A stretch of DNA of 64,000 nucleotides from the NCBI GenBank assembly GCA_036001245.1, contig DASYUL010000049.1, positions 124,001 to 188,000 of the forward strand, given 5' to 3'. A program made the position numbers and the translations under genes. How positions within the stretch are numbered: position 1 is the first letter of the stretch; each line of letters opens with the position of its first letter. This document shows, one piece after another, positions 28,083 through 36,439 of this stretch. The notes beneath the pieces were generated by a model. It did no database searches and was not told the DNA's origin. It saw only the letters and a list, made by a program, of their open reading frames with translations. This DNA is from Gp7-AA6 sp036001245 (GTDB lineage: Bacteria; Acidobacteriota; Thermoanaerobaculia; UBA5066; Gp7-AA6).

Positions 28083-29263
28083 GCACGTCACCCGAGGTCG
28101 CGGCCGCCGCGCCCCCCGACGCTTCCCCGGCCCGACGGAAACGCGCGGGCCGGAAGCAACGTCGCTCCGCGCTGCGCCAGAGGACCGAGCTCGCGCTCTT
28201 TCGGATCGCGGCGGCCGGTCTGACACGGCTCCCGCGCGCGGGAGCGCGCCGGACTCTCCGAGGCGTGGCGAAGGCGGTCTTCGGGCTCCTTCCCTCGCGG
28301 CGGCGGATCCTCCGGGCGAACCTGAGCGCGGCGTTTCCCGAGAAAACTCCGGCGGAAATCGCGTCGATCGGGCGGCGCTCAATCGAGGGCTTCGCGGCGG
28401 CGCTCGTCGACTTTCTCGAGACGGCGGGACTCACGCGAGAGGACCTGCTCTCGCGAGTGACGGTCGTCGGCGAGAAGCACCTGCGCGACGCGAGAGAGCG
28501 AGGAAGGGGGGTTTTCCTCCTCTCGGCGCACTTCGGGAGCTGGGAAATCGGAGCGCTCGTCGCCGGCCTCCTCGGCGAGCCGATCGCGCCCGTCGCGCGG
28601 CCGCTCGACAACCCTCTCCTCGAAGAGGAGCTCGATGCCCTCCGACGCCGCTTCGGAAACCGTCCCATCGCGAAGCGGGAAGCGGCAAGAGAGCTTCTGC
28701 GCGCGATGAACCGCAACGAGACCGTGGCCATCCTCGTGGACCAGAACGTCCTTGCGAAAGAGGCCGTGTTCGTCCCCTTCTTCGGCCGGCCGGCTGCGAC
28801 GACGCCTTCGCTGGCCCGCATTCAGTTGAAGACCGGCGCGGCGGTCGTTCCCGTCTTCACGTGGCCCCAGGGGAACGGCCGCTACCGTCTGGAGTTCGAG
28901 CCGCCGATCCTGGCGGAGGAGTTCGAGGACCCGAATCTCGACCGGGACGAACGGGTGCGCCGCGCGACCGCCCGGTACACGGCGGTCACCGAGGCCGCGA
29001 TCCGGAAGGATCCGGCGGCCTGGCTGTGGATTCACGATCGCTGGAAGACGAAGCCGCCCGGAGAGAGTTCCAAATCGCAGCGTGAGGAGTCTCCCGAAGG
29101 GAGGAGCCTCACGCTGCGGGAGCGGGAGCGAGCGAAGGACCAGGCGCTCGGTCGAGCCGAGCATGGCGAGCCGAGCGCCGGTGCATCAGCAGGTCCCGAG
29201 CGAGCGGACGCGACGTGTGACGAGCCGAGCGCCGGTCGCGGAAGCGAGATCCCGAGCAAGTGA
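28079..29263 (+). CDS. LpxL-type lipid A acyltransferase with a repeat-derived tail
   Basis: Late acyltransferase of the LpxL/HtrB family, adding a secondary acyl chain to Kdo-lipid A. Key parts: LSAHFGSWEIGAL (the HxxxxD/E active site, His followed by Glu), VAILVDQNVLAKEAVFVPFFGRPAATTPSLARIQLKTGAAVVPVF and the closing WLWIHDRWKTKP. 394 residues in all. The last 65 or so are a charged, repeat-encoded extension (from about 29065) that reads through a palindrome and two direct repeats; the family normally ends at about residue 330. ATGA overlap with lpxK, GTGA overlap with the heptosyltransferase. Confidence 0.88.
   Translation: MSTSPEVAAAAPPDASPARRKRAGRKQRRSALRQRTELALFRIAAAGLTRLPRAGARRTLRGVAKAVFGLLPSRRRILRANLSAAFPEKTPAEIASIGRRSIEGFAAALVDFLETAGLTREDLLSRVTVVGEKHLRDARERGRGVFLLSAHFGSWEIGALVAGLLGEPIAPVARPLDNPLLEEELDALRRRFGNRPIAKREAARELLRAMNRNETVAILVDQNVLAKEAVFVPFFGRPAATTPSLARIQLKTGAAVVPVFTWPQGNGRYRLEFEPPILAEEFEDPNLDRDERVRRATARYTAVTEAAIRKDPAAWLWIHDRWKTKPPGESSKSQREESPEGRSLTLRERERAKDQALGRAEHGEPSAGASAGPERADATCDEPSAGRGSEIPSK
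29076..29240. repeat. Palindrome and direct repeats inside the acyltransferase 3' end
   Basis: A perfect 11-bp stem GCAGCGTGAGG/CCTCACGCTGC encloses a smaller CTCCC-GAA-GGGAG hairpin (about 29077-29119). Two imperfect direct repeats of about 40 bases, each starting CGAGCCGAGCGCCGGT, follow at about 29168 and 29221. The whole block is in the open frame of the acyltransferase. Confidence 0.65.
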
Positions 29264-30252
29264 GCGCAAGCGGGCGAATCGTCGTCGCGCCGAACTGGAT
29301 CGGCGACGCGGTCATGTCGCTTCCGATGATCCGCGCTCTCCGCCGTTTCGCTCCAGACGAGCCCCTCGTCGTGTTCGCGCGGCCGGGCCCCGCGGCGCTC
29401 TATCGCGCCGAGGGGAGCGCGGGCGAGGTTCGCACGATCTCGGGCCTCGTCGCCGACTCGATTGCGATCGCGCGTGGGAGGTTCGCCCAAGCCTGGCTCC
29501 TCCCCAACTCGTTCCGGTCCGCCCTCGGACCCTTTCTCGCGGCGGTCCCCGAGCGCGTCGGCTACGCGACCGACGGGCGCTCGGCGCTCCTCACCCGGAC
29601 GCTCCCACCCCCGCCGCGAAACGAGCACCAGCTGCGCGACTACGATCCGCTGCTGCGATCTCTCGCGATCGAGCCGGATCCCGACCCGCCGAGGCTTCCC
29701 CTTCCGCCGGCGGCACTCGATCGCGCGGAGGCCGCGCTCTCGCGCGCCGGACTCGCAACGGGGGCCGACGGTCTCGTCGTGCTCGCGCCCGGCGCCGCGT
29801 TCTCGTGGACGAAGCGCTGGCCGGCGGACCGCTTCGGGCGGCTCGGCGAAGAGCTCCGCGCGCGGGGATTTGTACCGGCGATCGCCGTCGGCCCCGGCGA
29901 GGAGAGGCTCGCGGGCGCGGTCTCCGACGCCGCGGGCGGCGCGCTTCCAACGCTGGGTGCCGACTTGGGTCCGGTCGAGCTGGCCGCCGTCCTCGCCCGC
30001 GCTCGCGTCGTCGTCGCGAACGACTCCGGCCCGATGCACCTCGCCGCTGCCGTCGGCACTCCCGTGGTCGCGATGTTCGGTCCGACCGATCCGGGCCGCA
30101 CGGGCCCGACCGGCTCCCCCTCGGTCGCCCTCGACCGGTATGTGTTCTGCTCGCCGTGTTACCTGAAAGAGTGCCCCTATGCGCACGAGTGCATGGGGGA
30201 GATCGCGGTCGAGGACGTTCTTGGCGCGGTGGAGCGCCTCCTCAGCAATTGA
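29260..30252 (+). CDS. waaF: Lipopolysaccharide heptosyltransferase II-like (GT9)
   Basis: Adds a heptose to the inner core using ADP-heptose, at the cytoplasmic face. 330 residues. The GT9 start APNWIGDAVMSLPMIRALRRF is the WaaF signature, followed by WLLPNSFRSAL, APGAAFSWTKRWPADRF and NDSGPMHLAAAVGTPVVAMFGPTDPGRTGP. A Cys-rich CSPCYLKECPYAHECM near the C-terminus is typical of WaaF. GTG start overlaps the acyltransferase stop. Assignment as II and not I rests on these motifs. Confidence 0.9.
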   Translation: MSASGRIVVAPNWIGDAVMSLPMIRALRRFAPDEPLVVFARPGPAALYRAEGSAGEVRTISGLVADSIAIARGRFAQAWLLPNSFRSALGPFLAAVPERVGYATDGRSALLTRTLPPPPRNEHQLRDYDPLLRSLAIEPDPDPPRLPLPPAALDRAEAALSRAGLATGADGLVVLAPGAAFSWTKRWPADRFGRLGEELRARGFVPAIAVGPGEERLAGAVSDAAGGALPTLGADLGPVELAAVLARARVVVANDSGPMHLAAAVGTPVVAMFGPTDPGRTGPTGSPSVALDRYVFCSPCYLKECPYAHECMGEIAVEDVLGAVERLLSN

Positions 30253-30259
30253 CTGAGAG

Positions 30260-30844
30260 CTATCCCTTCAGCTCGGTGTTCCAGTAAGCCAGGTCGAGAA
30301 AGTTCCGCCACGCGGGATGGAGCTTGCTCGAGCCGAAATGCCCCACCGGATGCCAGCGCGGCTTCTTTGGCTGTGCAACGAGCCGCATCGACGCCTCCGC
30401 AGGCATCCGGTTTCCCTTGCGGACGTTGCACGACAGGCACGCGCACACGACGTTGTCCCAGGAAGAGTGACCGCCGCGCGAGAGCGGAATCACGTGGTCG
30501 AGCGAGAGCTCGGAGGAAGTGAACTTGTGGCCGCAGTACTGGCAGCGATTTCCGTCGCGCAGGTAGATGTTGTGGCGCGAGAACTTCACTTCCTGCCGCG
30601 GGAGCCGGTCGAAGCTCTTCAGCGCGACGACCCTCGGCACGCGGATCGCCATCGACGGCGTCAGAACGACCTCATCCTGAGGTTGTACGGGAATGTCGCA
30701 CCAGTTCTCGAACTCATAGGTCGAGTAGTCCGGCAGCACGGCGCGGACGTGACCCTTGTAGAAGAGCGTGAACGCCTTCCGCACGGACGTGACATGGACC
30801 GCCTGGAAGACGCGGTTGAGGACGAGAACCTGTGAGTCGAGCAT
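30260..30844 (-). CDS. HNH endonuclease
   Basis: 194 residues; N-terminal region LDSQVLVLNRVFQAVHVTSVRKAFTLFYKGHVRAV common to a widespread chromosomal HNH family, then the HNH fold with zinc knuckle CQYCGHKF and CLSCNVRKGNRMP, and the central DHVIPLSRGGHSSWDNVV. Its cellular role is not established; these are found as single genes with no methylase. It lies in opposite orientation between two heptose genes, so it interrupts the lipopolysaccharide locus. A TATAAT-like sequence on the minus strand lies 21 bases before the ATG. Confidence 0.88.
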   Translation of the reverse strand: MLDSQVLVLNRVFQAVHVTSVRKAFTLFYKGHVRAVLPDYSTYEFENWCDIPVQPQDEVVLTPSMAIRVPRVVALKSFDRLPRQEVKFSRHNIYLRDGNRCQYCGHKFTSSELSLDHVIPLSRGGHSSWDNVVCACLSCNVRKGNRMPAEASMRLVAQPKKPRWHPVGHFGSSKLHPAWRNFLDLAYWNTELKG

Positions 30845-30863
30845 CAGTTGACCGAAAACCGCG

Positions 30864-30879
30864 TCATTATATAGCGCCG
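30864..30879. promoter_or_regulatory. Overlapping divergent -10 elements
   Basis: The sequence CATTATATAG in the 35-base gap between the HNH gene and the heptose kinase reads as TATAAT on the minus strand and TTATAT on the plus strand. The plus-strand hexamer ends seven bases before the ATG at 30880. The two promoters share the same AT-rich bases, so they probably exclude each other. Confidence 0.5.
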
Positions 30880-31902
30880 ATGAGCCTTGCGGTTCCGAAG
30901 GAGCGCCTGCTCGCACTCGTCTCTTCCTTCGCCGGCCGCCGGTTGCTCGTCGCCGGCGACTACGTTCTCGACCGCTTCGTGTTCGGCCATCCCAAGCGGA
31001 TCAGCCGCGAGGCGCCGGTCCTGATCCTCCGGTTCCTCAAGGAGGAAAGCCTCCCCGGCGCCGCCGGAAACACCGCCGCGAACGTCCGCGCGCTCGGCGG
31101 GACGCCGCTCCCCGTCGGCGCGGTCGGCGACGACCCGGCGGGAGCCAGCCTGACGTCGATTTTCCGGGAGCGCGGTATCGCCACCGACGGCCTGATCGAG
31201 GTTCCGGGTTACCACACGCCGACGAAGACCCGCGTGCTCGCAGGCGGCGCTCACTCGATCAAGCAGCAGGTCGTGCGGTACGACCAGGAGGACCACCTGC
31301 CCGAGGGGGGCGACTGGCGGGGACGATTCTCGGAGAAACTCGCGCACGCCGCGTCCGCCGCCGACGCGGCCGTGCTCTCCGACTACGGGTACGGCGCGAT
31401 CTCGCCGGCCGACGTCCCGGCTCTCCGCGCCCGGCTCCGCCCCGGCGCTCCCGTACTCGTCGACTCGCGCCGCGGGCTCGGACGCTACGCGGGGGTCGAC
31501 GCGGCGACGCCGAACGAAGAGGAGCTCGAAGAGTCCGCGGGCGGATCGCTCGGTGACTCCGCAGAAGCGCTCGCCGCGGCGGGGGATCGGCTGCGCCAGC
31601 GGATCGGATGCCGGACCCTTCTCGTGACGCTCGGCTCACGCGGGATGGCGCTCTTCGACGGCGCCGCCCGCCCGACGCTCATTCCCGTCCACGGCACGGA
31701 CCAGGTCGCCGACGTCACCGGCGCGGGAGATACGGTGCTCGCGACGTTTTCCCTCGCGCTGGCGTCGGGCGCCTCGCCGCTCGAAGCGGCTCTGCTCGCA
31801 AACTTCGCGGGCGGCGTGGTCGTCATGAAGATGGGGACCGCGACCGCGTCGGCGGACGAGCTCGCGCAGGCGATCGCCTCCGACCGGACGCTCACGGCGT
31901 GA
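30880..31902 (+). CDS. rfaE1: D-glycero-beta-D-manno-heptose-7-phosphate kinase
   Basis: PfkB-family sugar kinase forming heptose-1,7-bisphosphate for ADP-heptose synthesis; equals the N-terminal half of E. coli HldE. 340 residues. Markers: GDYVLDRFVFGHPKRISREAPVLI, LPGAAGNTAANVRALGG, SDYGYGAIS and the C-terminal DVTGAGDTVLATFSLALASG anion-hole motif with catalytic Asp. ATG at 30880 chosen over a track start 16 codons upstream, which would begin inside the HNH gene. The stop overlaps the adenylyltransferase GTG. Confidence 0.93.
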   Translation: MSLAVPKERLLALVSSFAGRRLLVAGDYVLDRFVFGHPKRISREAPVLILRFLKEESLPGAAGNTAANVRALGGTPLPVGAVGDDPAGASLTSIFRERGIATDGLIEVPGYHTPTKTRVLAGGAHSIKQQVVRYDQEDHLPEGGDWRGRFSEKLAHAASAADAAVLSDYGYGAISPADVPALRARLRPGAPVLVDSRRGLGRYAGVDAATPNEEELEESAGGSLGDSAEALAAAGDRLRQRIGCRTLLVTLGSRGMALFDGAARPTLIPVHGTDQVADVTGAGDTVLATFSLALASGASPLEAALLANFAGGVVVMKMGTATASADELAQAIASDRTLTA

Positions 31903-32417
31903 CCGGGCCGATCCGGTCCTCCTCGGAGAAGATCGTCTCCCGGGGAGAGGCCTTCCGCCGCGCCTCCCGGGAGCGGGCGTCGGGCCGCCGGGTCGTCCTC
32001 GCCAACGGCGCCTTCGACCTGCTGCACGCGGGACACGTGCGGTATCTCGAGGCCGCGCGCGCCGAAGGCGATTGGTTGCTGGTCGCGGTCAACTCCGACG
32101 CATCAGTGGCGCGCGCCAAGGGACAGGGACGGCCCGTCGTCCCCGCCGCGGAACGCGCCGAGATCGTGGCGGCGCTGCAATGCGTCGATGCGGTCGTCGT
32201 CTTCGAGGAGGATTCACCCGCGGCGCTCCTCTCGCAGATCCGGCCGGACGTGCACGCGAAAGGCACCGATTACACCCGCGGCTCGGTGCCGGAGCGCGAC
32301 GTCGTCGCGGAGTACGGGGGTCGGACCGCAATCGTGGGCGATCCGAAGCATCACGCCACGACGGATCTGATCGAGCGGATCCGGAAAACGGGAAACGGGA
32401 AACGGGAAACGAAATGA
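31899..32417 (+). CDS. rfaE2: D-glycero-beta-D-manno-heptose-1-phosphate adenylyltransferase
   Basis: Nucleotidyltransferase making ADP-heptose; equals the C-terminal half of HldE. 172 residues from a GTG overlapping the kinase stop. Motifs: VLANGAFDLLHAGHVRYLEAA (the HxGH class motif), VNSDASVARAKGQGRP, HAKGTDYTRGSVPE. The natural end is near IVGDPKHHATTDLIERI; the last dozen residues (RKTGNGKRETK) are encoded by the GGGAAAC tandem repeat. Kinase and adenylyltransferase are split genes here, as in many non-enteric bacteria. Confidence 0.93.
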   Translation: MTGPIRSSSEKIVSRGEAFRRASRERASGRRVVLANGAFDLLHAGHVRYLEAARAEGDWLLVAVNSDASVARAKGQGRPVVPAAERAEIVAALQCVDAVVVFEEDSPAALLSQIRPDVHAKGTDYTRGSVPERDVVAEYGGRTAIVGDPKHHATTDLIERIRKTGNGKRETK

Positions 32418-32465
32418 AGAGTCTCTGGTTTTCTCCGTTTTCCGTTTTACGTTTTCCGTTTGACG
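32384..32465. repeat. GGGAAAC / CCGTTTT inverted short-period repeats
   Basis: Four GGGAAAC-type units in tandem (32384-32413) end the adenylyltransferase gene; about 25 bases later come CCGTTTTCCGTTTTACG-type units (32437-32463) of the opposite sense. The two arms could form a long imperfect hairpin in RNA between the two cistrons. A true terminator is doubtful because the next gene begins within 10 bases. Confidence 0.7.
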
Positions 32466-32469
32466 GCCT

Positions 32470-33429
32470 GTGAACGTCCTCATCGTCCGCCTTTCGTCGC
32501 TCGGCGACATCGTGCACACGCTTCCGATCGCGGCGAACGCTCGTCGCTCGGGCAACCGGGTGTTCTGGGTGGTCGAGTCCGCCTACCGCGACTTCCTCGC
32601 CGCGAACCCGCACGTCGAGCGGGTCGTCGTTGCCGATACGAAGGGATGGCGCCGGCGGCCGCTCTCCCCGCGCACGCTTTCGGAGATCGTCAGGCTGCCG
32701 CGCGAGCTCCGGTCGCTTTCGCCCGACGTCACGATCGATGCGCAGGGGCTGTGGAAGTCCGCCTGGATCGCCCGCTCGGCCGGAGCGCCGGTCGTGGGGT
32801 TCGGGGCGGCGAACCGCCGGGAGCCGACCTCCGCGCTCCTCGGGCACCGGACGGTTCAGCCTCTCGCCGGCCGTCACGTCGTGGACCAGAATCTCTCTCT
32901 GGCGGAGGCCGCGGGGATCCCGGTGACGGACCGGTCGCCGGACGCCCGGTTCCTCCTCGAGCGGCCCTCGCCGGCGGCGGAGTCCTTTCTCGCGGGACAG
33001 CCGCGCCCGTTCGCCCTCTACCATCCGGGAGCGGGACGGCCCGAGAAGACGTGGGGCGAGGAGCGTTACGCCGTGCTCGCCGATCTCCTCCGGTCGAATC
33101 GCGGGCTCGCTCCCGTCATCTCCTGGGGGCCGGGGGACGAAGAGCGCGCGCGGCGGCTCGCCGCTCTCCGAACCGACGCCCGCGTTCTGCCGGCGCTCGC
33201 CCTGTCCGATCTCGCCCACGTGATCGCGGCCGCCTCCCTCGTCGTCGCCGGAGACACGGGACCGCTTCACCTCGCCGACGCTCTGGGCGCTTCGACGCTC
33301 GCCCTGTTCGGGCCGACGGACCCGATCCGAAACGGGCCATACCGAAACCCCCGGTCGACCGTGCGCTACGATGCGGGAACGGGCCCGGAAGAGGTTGCCC
33401 GTAAGGCCCTCGAGGTGCTTGCGGCCTGA
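32470..33429 (+). CDS. waaC: Heptosyltransferase I-like (GT9)
   Basis: 319-residue glycosyltransferase family 9 protein. MNVLIVRLSSLGDIVHTLPIAANAR is the classical WaaC opening (SSLGD); TIDAQGLWKSAWIAR, YHPGAGRPEKTWGEERYAVLADLL and AGDTGPLHLADALGASTLALFGPTDPIRNGPY complete the fold. Probably adds the first heptose to Kdo. GTG start at 32470. It follows the two ADP-heptose genes, so donor synthesis and use are encoded together. Confidence 0.9.
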   Translation: MNVLIVRLSSLGDIVHTLPIAANARRSGNRVFWVVESAYRDFLAANPHVERVVVADTKGWRRRPLSPRTLSEIVRLPRELRSLSPDVTIDAQGLWKSAWIARSAGAPVVGFGAANRREPTSALLGHRTVQPLAGRHVVDQNLSLAEAAGIPVTDRSPDARFLLERPSPAAESFLAGQPRPFALYHPGAGRPEKTWGEERYAVLADLLRSNRGLAPVISWGPGDEERARRLAALRTDARVLPALALSDLAHVIAAASLVVAGDTGPLHLADALGASTLALFGPTDPIRNGPYRNPRSTVRYDAGTGPEEVARKALEVLAA

Positions 33430-33431
33430 GC

Positions 33432-33524
33432 GGGGTCAGGTCTTCACTGATCGCCGGACCTCTGACTATGGACAAATGCCGTTGCCGCTTTGTGAAGCAA
33501 AGTGGCAAGTGGAGACCTGACCCC
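33432..33524. repeat. GGGGTCAGGTCT inverted-repeat element
   Basis: A 93-base element bounded by perfect 12-base arms GGGGTCAGGTCT and AGACCTGACCCC. Inside lies a smaller hairpin GCCGCTTTG-TGAAG-CAAAGTGGC. It sits between waaC and the DUF3108 gene. Same class as the elements at 46147-46219 and 52600-52661. Such GGTCAGG palindromes resemble the targets of REP-associated transposases; none is encoded in this window. Confidence 0.7.
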
Positions 33525-33566
33525 GGACGGGAACGAATTGTCGGTCACCTTCGTTTTGTCGCCCGA

Positions 33567-34301
33567 TTGAAACCCGGACATCTCGTCGCGTCGGCGCTTC
33601 TCCTGGCGCTTTCCCTGGCCGGAGCCGCCTCCGCACAGGTGAAGCTCGATGCGCGGCCGGCCTTCGTCGGGGAAACGCTTCGCTTCGCAATGTCCGTGCT
33701 CGGCGCGTCGGGCGGCGATCTGACCCTTTCGGCGAAGGAGACCGAGCTCGACGGCAAGCCCGCCTACAAGTTCGAGCTGTCCGCGATCTCGGGCGAGTTC
33801 CTCTCGAAGATCTTTCTCGTCCGCGACTACCTCGCCTCCTGGGTCGACCCGAAGACGTTCCGGTCGCTCCGCTTCGAAAAGCACACCGTCGAGGGCAAGC
33901 GAGTGCGAGACGACCTGATCGAGTTCGACTACGCGAAGAAGTTCGCGTATCGCGACGGCAAGCCGATCGCGATCGAGGAGAACACGCTCGACTCCCTCTC
34001 GTCGCTCTACTACATCCGGTTGCTCGACCTCGAGCGACGGGATCCGATTCCGCTGACCGTCGTCTCGCGCCATCTCTTTCCTCTCTCGGTCGTCGTGCTG
34101 GGACGCGAAACGGTGACGACTCCGGTCGGGACCTTCAAGACCATTCGGGTCGAGCCGCAGGGACCGGGGGGGCTGATCGGGAAGGGCAAGAGCCTGACTC
34201 TCTGGCTGACGGACGACGAAAGAAAAATGCCCGTTCAGATCAAATCGAAGTTGAAGGTGGGAACTCTCACGGGAAAGCTGAAGGCGGTCGAAAGACAGTA
34301 G
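33567..34301 (+). CDS. DUF3108 exported protein
   Basis: 244 residues from TTG at 33567. A clear signal peptide (LVASALLLALSLAGAASA) is followed by the beta-rich DUF3108 domain (GETLRFAMSVLGASGGDLTL, VVSRHLFPLSVVVLGRETVTTPVGTFKTIRVEP, LWLTDDERKMPVQIKSKLKVGTLTGKL). An ATG at 33468 lies inside the inverted-repeat element and would add 33 residues, so the TTG just before the signal peptide is preferred. Family function is unknown; members are periplasmic and often sit near envelope genes, as here. Confidence 0.8.
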   Translation: MKPGHLVASALLLALSLAGAASAQVKLDARPAFVGETLRFAMSVLGASGGDLTLSAKETELDGKPAYKFELSAISGEFLSKIFLVRDYLASWVDPKTFRSLRFEKHTVEGKRVRDDLIEFDYAKKFAYRDGKPIAIEENTLDSLSSLYYIRLLDLERRDPIPLTVVSRHLFPLSVVVLGRETVTTPVGTFKTIRVEPQGPGGLIGKGKSLTLWLTDDERKMPVQIKSKLKVGTLTGKLKAVERQ

Positions 34302-34365
34302 CTCTCCGCTGTCAGCTGTGTCAGCTCTCAGCTTTTGTGCGGCTCCGGCAGCTGAGAGCTGAGCG
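34300..34365. repeat. TCAGCTCTCAGCT hairpin of the short-period family
   Basis: TCAGCTCTCAGCT (34321-34333) and its exact reverse complement AGCTGAGAGCTGA (about 34350-34362) form a 13-bp stem with a 17-base loop. Flanking TCAGCTG units extend the repeat. It separates the envelope operon from pilB; the following bases (CTTGTCTCTGTCCC) are only weakly T-rich, so terminator function is uncertain. Confidence 0.65.
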
Positions 34366-34425
34366 CTTGTCTCTGTCCCTCCTTTTGACAGAAAGCCCGC
34401 AAAGCCTTACCCTCTATCACTCTCC

Positions 34426-36258
34426 ATGGTCGTAAAACTGGGCGATCTCCTCGTCAAGGCGAAGCTCGTCACGCCCGAGCAGGTCGACGCCGCGCTCAAG
34501 TCGCAGCGCGATGAGGGAGGCAAGTTCGGCGAGGCGCTGATCCGCCTGGGCGCCGTCTCGGAGAACGACGTCACCGAGACGCTCTCCCAGCAGTTCGGGG
34601 TCCCGTCGATCGACCTCGCCCATTTCGAAATCGACCCAACCGTGATCAAGACGGTTCCCGGCGAGGTCGCGCGCAAGTACGGCGTCCTCCCCGTCAACAA
34701 GACCGGCGCCACGCTGACGATTGCGATGTCGGACCCGACGAACGTCTTCGCGATGGACGACATCAAGTTCATGACCGGCTACAACGTCGAGCCGGTCGTC
34801 GCGTCCGAAGCTTCTCTGCGGCGGGCGATCGACAAGCACTACGGGACCCCGCGGTCGGTCGTCCTGAAGGAGCGGCCGAAGGGCGCGACGACGGGGAGCG
34901 CGCCGGCCGACGGATCGATCGACGACCTCATGACCTCGGCGCTGACGATCGACGACATGGCGAGCGTCGGCCTCTCCGAGCTCAACATGGACGAGATCAC
35001 GGGTTTCGACACCGGCGAAGTCGACGTCGTCCGCGGTGAGGAGGGTCAGGAGATCGACCTGACCGACCTCGCCAAGTCTTCCGAGTCGGCGCCGATCATC
35101 AAGGTGTCGAACCTGATCCTGATCGAGGCGCTCAAGGCGGGCGCGTCCGACGTCCACGTCGAGCCGTACGAGAAGGAGTTCCGGGTGCGGTTCCGGGTCG
35201 ACGGAATCCTCCACAACATCATGTCGCTGCCGATGAGGACCCGCGACCCGCTCATCTCGCGCTTGAAGATCATGGCGAAACTCGACATTTCCGAGAAGCG
35301 CCTCCCACAGGACGGCCGGATCAAGATCCGCCTGCGCGTCGAGGAGCGCACGCGCGACCTCGACCTGCGCGTCTCGGTCGTTCCCACGATTTTCGGCGAG
35401 AAGGTCGTCCTGCGGCTGCTCGACAAGTCGCGCCTTCAGCTCGACATGACGCAGCTCGGCTTCGACCAGGAACCGCTGCGCCGTTTCAAGGAGTCGATCG
35501 ACAAGCCGTACGGGATCGTGCTCGTCACGGGTCCGACCGGCTCGGGCAAAACGAACACGCTCTATTCGGCGATCGCTCAGTTGAACGATCCGACCGTCAA
35601 CATCCTGACCGCCGAGGACCCGATCGAGTTCAACCTCGCGGGGATCAACCAGGTCCAGATGAAGGAGCAGATCGGTCTGACGTTCGCCTCCGCGATGCGG
35701 TCGTTCCTGCGCCAGGACCCCGACATCATCCTCGTCGGAGAGGTCCGCGATTTCGAGACCGCGGAGATCGCAGTCAAGGCCGCGCTGACCGGCCACCTCG
35801 TGCTCTCGACGCTCCACACCAACGACGCGCCGTCGACCGTGAATCGCCTCATGAACATGGGAATCGAGCCGTTCCTGGTGGCGACGTCGATCAACTGCAT
35901 TGCCGCGCAGCGGCTCGTGCGCAAGATCTGCAAGACGTGCTCCGAGGACGTGGACACCTCTCCCCAGATCCTGATCCAGGTCGGCTTCGCGCCCGACGAG
36001 GTCAAATCCCTGAAGGTCAAGCGCGGGCGCGGCTGTGACAAATGCAAGAACACCGGCTACAAGGGTCGAATCGGGCTCTTCGAAGTGCTCGCGTTCTCCG
36101 ACGAGATCCGGGACATGATCCTGTCCGGCGCTTCGTCGATCGAGCTCAAGCGGCGCGCGGTCGAGGAGGGCATGGTGACGCTGCGAACCGCCGGCCTCCA
36201 GAAGGTTCGCGACGGTACGACGACTCTGGAAGAGGTATTGAGAGAGACGGTTATCTAG
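34426..36258 (+). CDS. pilB: Type IV pilus assembly ATPase PilB
   Basis: 610-residue hexameric extension ATPase of the type IVa pilus. N-terminal MshEN domain (KLGDLLVKAKLVTPEQVDAAL, PSIDLAHFEIDPTVI), then Walker A GPTGSGKTNTLY, Asp box ILTAEDPIEFNLAGINQVQM, Walker B LRQDPDIILVGEVRD, His box TGHLVLSTLHTNDAPSTVNRL and the zinc site CKTC...CDKC. First gene of the pilB-pilT-pilC-pilS-pilR cluster. The N of GKTNT replaces the more usual T, a known PilB variant. Confidence 0.95.
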   Translation: MVVKLGDLLVKAKLVTPEQVDAALKSQRDEGGKFGEALIRLGAVSENDVTETLSQQFGVPSIDLAHFEIDPTVIKTVPGEVARKYGVLPVNKTGATLTIAMSDPTNVFAMDDIKFMTGYNVEPVVASEASLRRAIDKHYGTPRSVVLKERPKGATTGSAPADGSIDDLMTSALTIDDMASVGLSELNMDEITGFDTGEVDVVRGEEGQEIDLTDLAKSSESAPIIKVSNLILIEALKAGASDVHVEPYEKEFRVRFRVDGILHNIMSLPMRTRDPLISRLKIMAKLDISEKRLPQDGRIKIRLRVEERTRDLDLRVSVVPTIFGEKVVLRLLDKSRLQLDMTQLGFDQEPLRRFKESIDKPYGIVLVTGPTGSGKTNTLYSAIAQLNDPTVNILTAEDPIEFNLAGINQVQMKEQIGLTFASAMRSFLRQDPDIILVGEVRDFETAEIAVKAALTGHLVLSTLHTNDAPSTVNRLMNMGIEPFLVATSINCIAAQRLVRKICKTCSEDVDTSPQILIQVGFAPDEVKSLKVKRGRGCDKCKNTGYKGRIGLFEVLAFSDEIRDMILSGASSIELKRRAVEEGMVTLRTAGLQKVRDGTTTLEEVLRETVI

Positions 36259-36261
36259 GGA

Positions 36262-36345
36262 AGCTCTCAGCTTTCGGCAGTCGGCTCTCAGCTTGCCAAG
36301 GCCTCGGCCAAAGCTGATAGCCGACCGGTGATCGCTGATAGCCAC
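36262..36345. repeat. Short-period AGCTCTCAGC / AGCTGATAGCC repeat
   Basis: Between pilB and pilT: AAGCTCTCAGCTTTCGG, then GGCTCTCAGCTTGCC, then two GCTGATAGCC units in an inverted-like arrangement. Same family as 24160-24221 and 34300-34365. The rest of the 180-base gap holds no gene I can see. Confidence 0.6.
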
Positions 36346-36439
36346 CCGGGGAAGGCGGCCGGAGCCTTTCCTTTCGCGCGGGCGGGGCTTAAACTACTCA
36401 CCCAGTTCTCGACAACTTCTTTACGAGGGCCGTCAAAAA

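Noticed and set aside
34321..34365. Terminator after the DUF3108 gene
   Set aside because: The hairpin is perfect but belongs to the short-period repeat family and lacks a T-tract.
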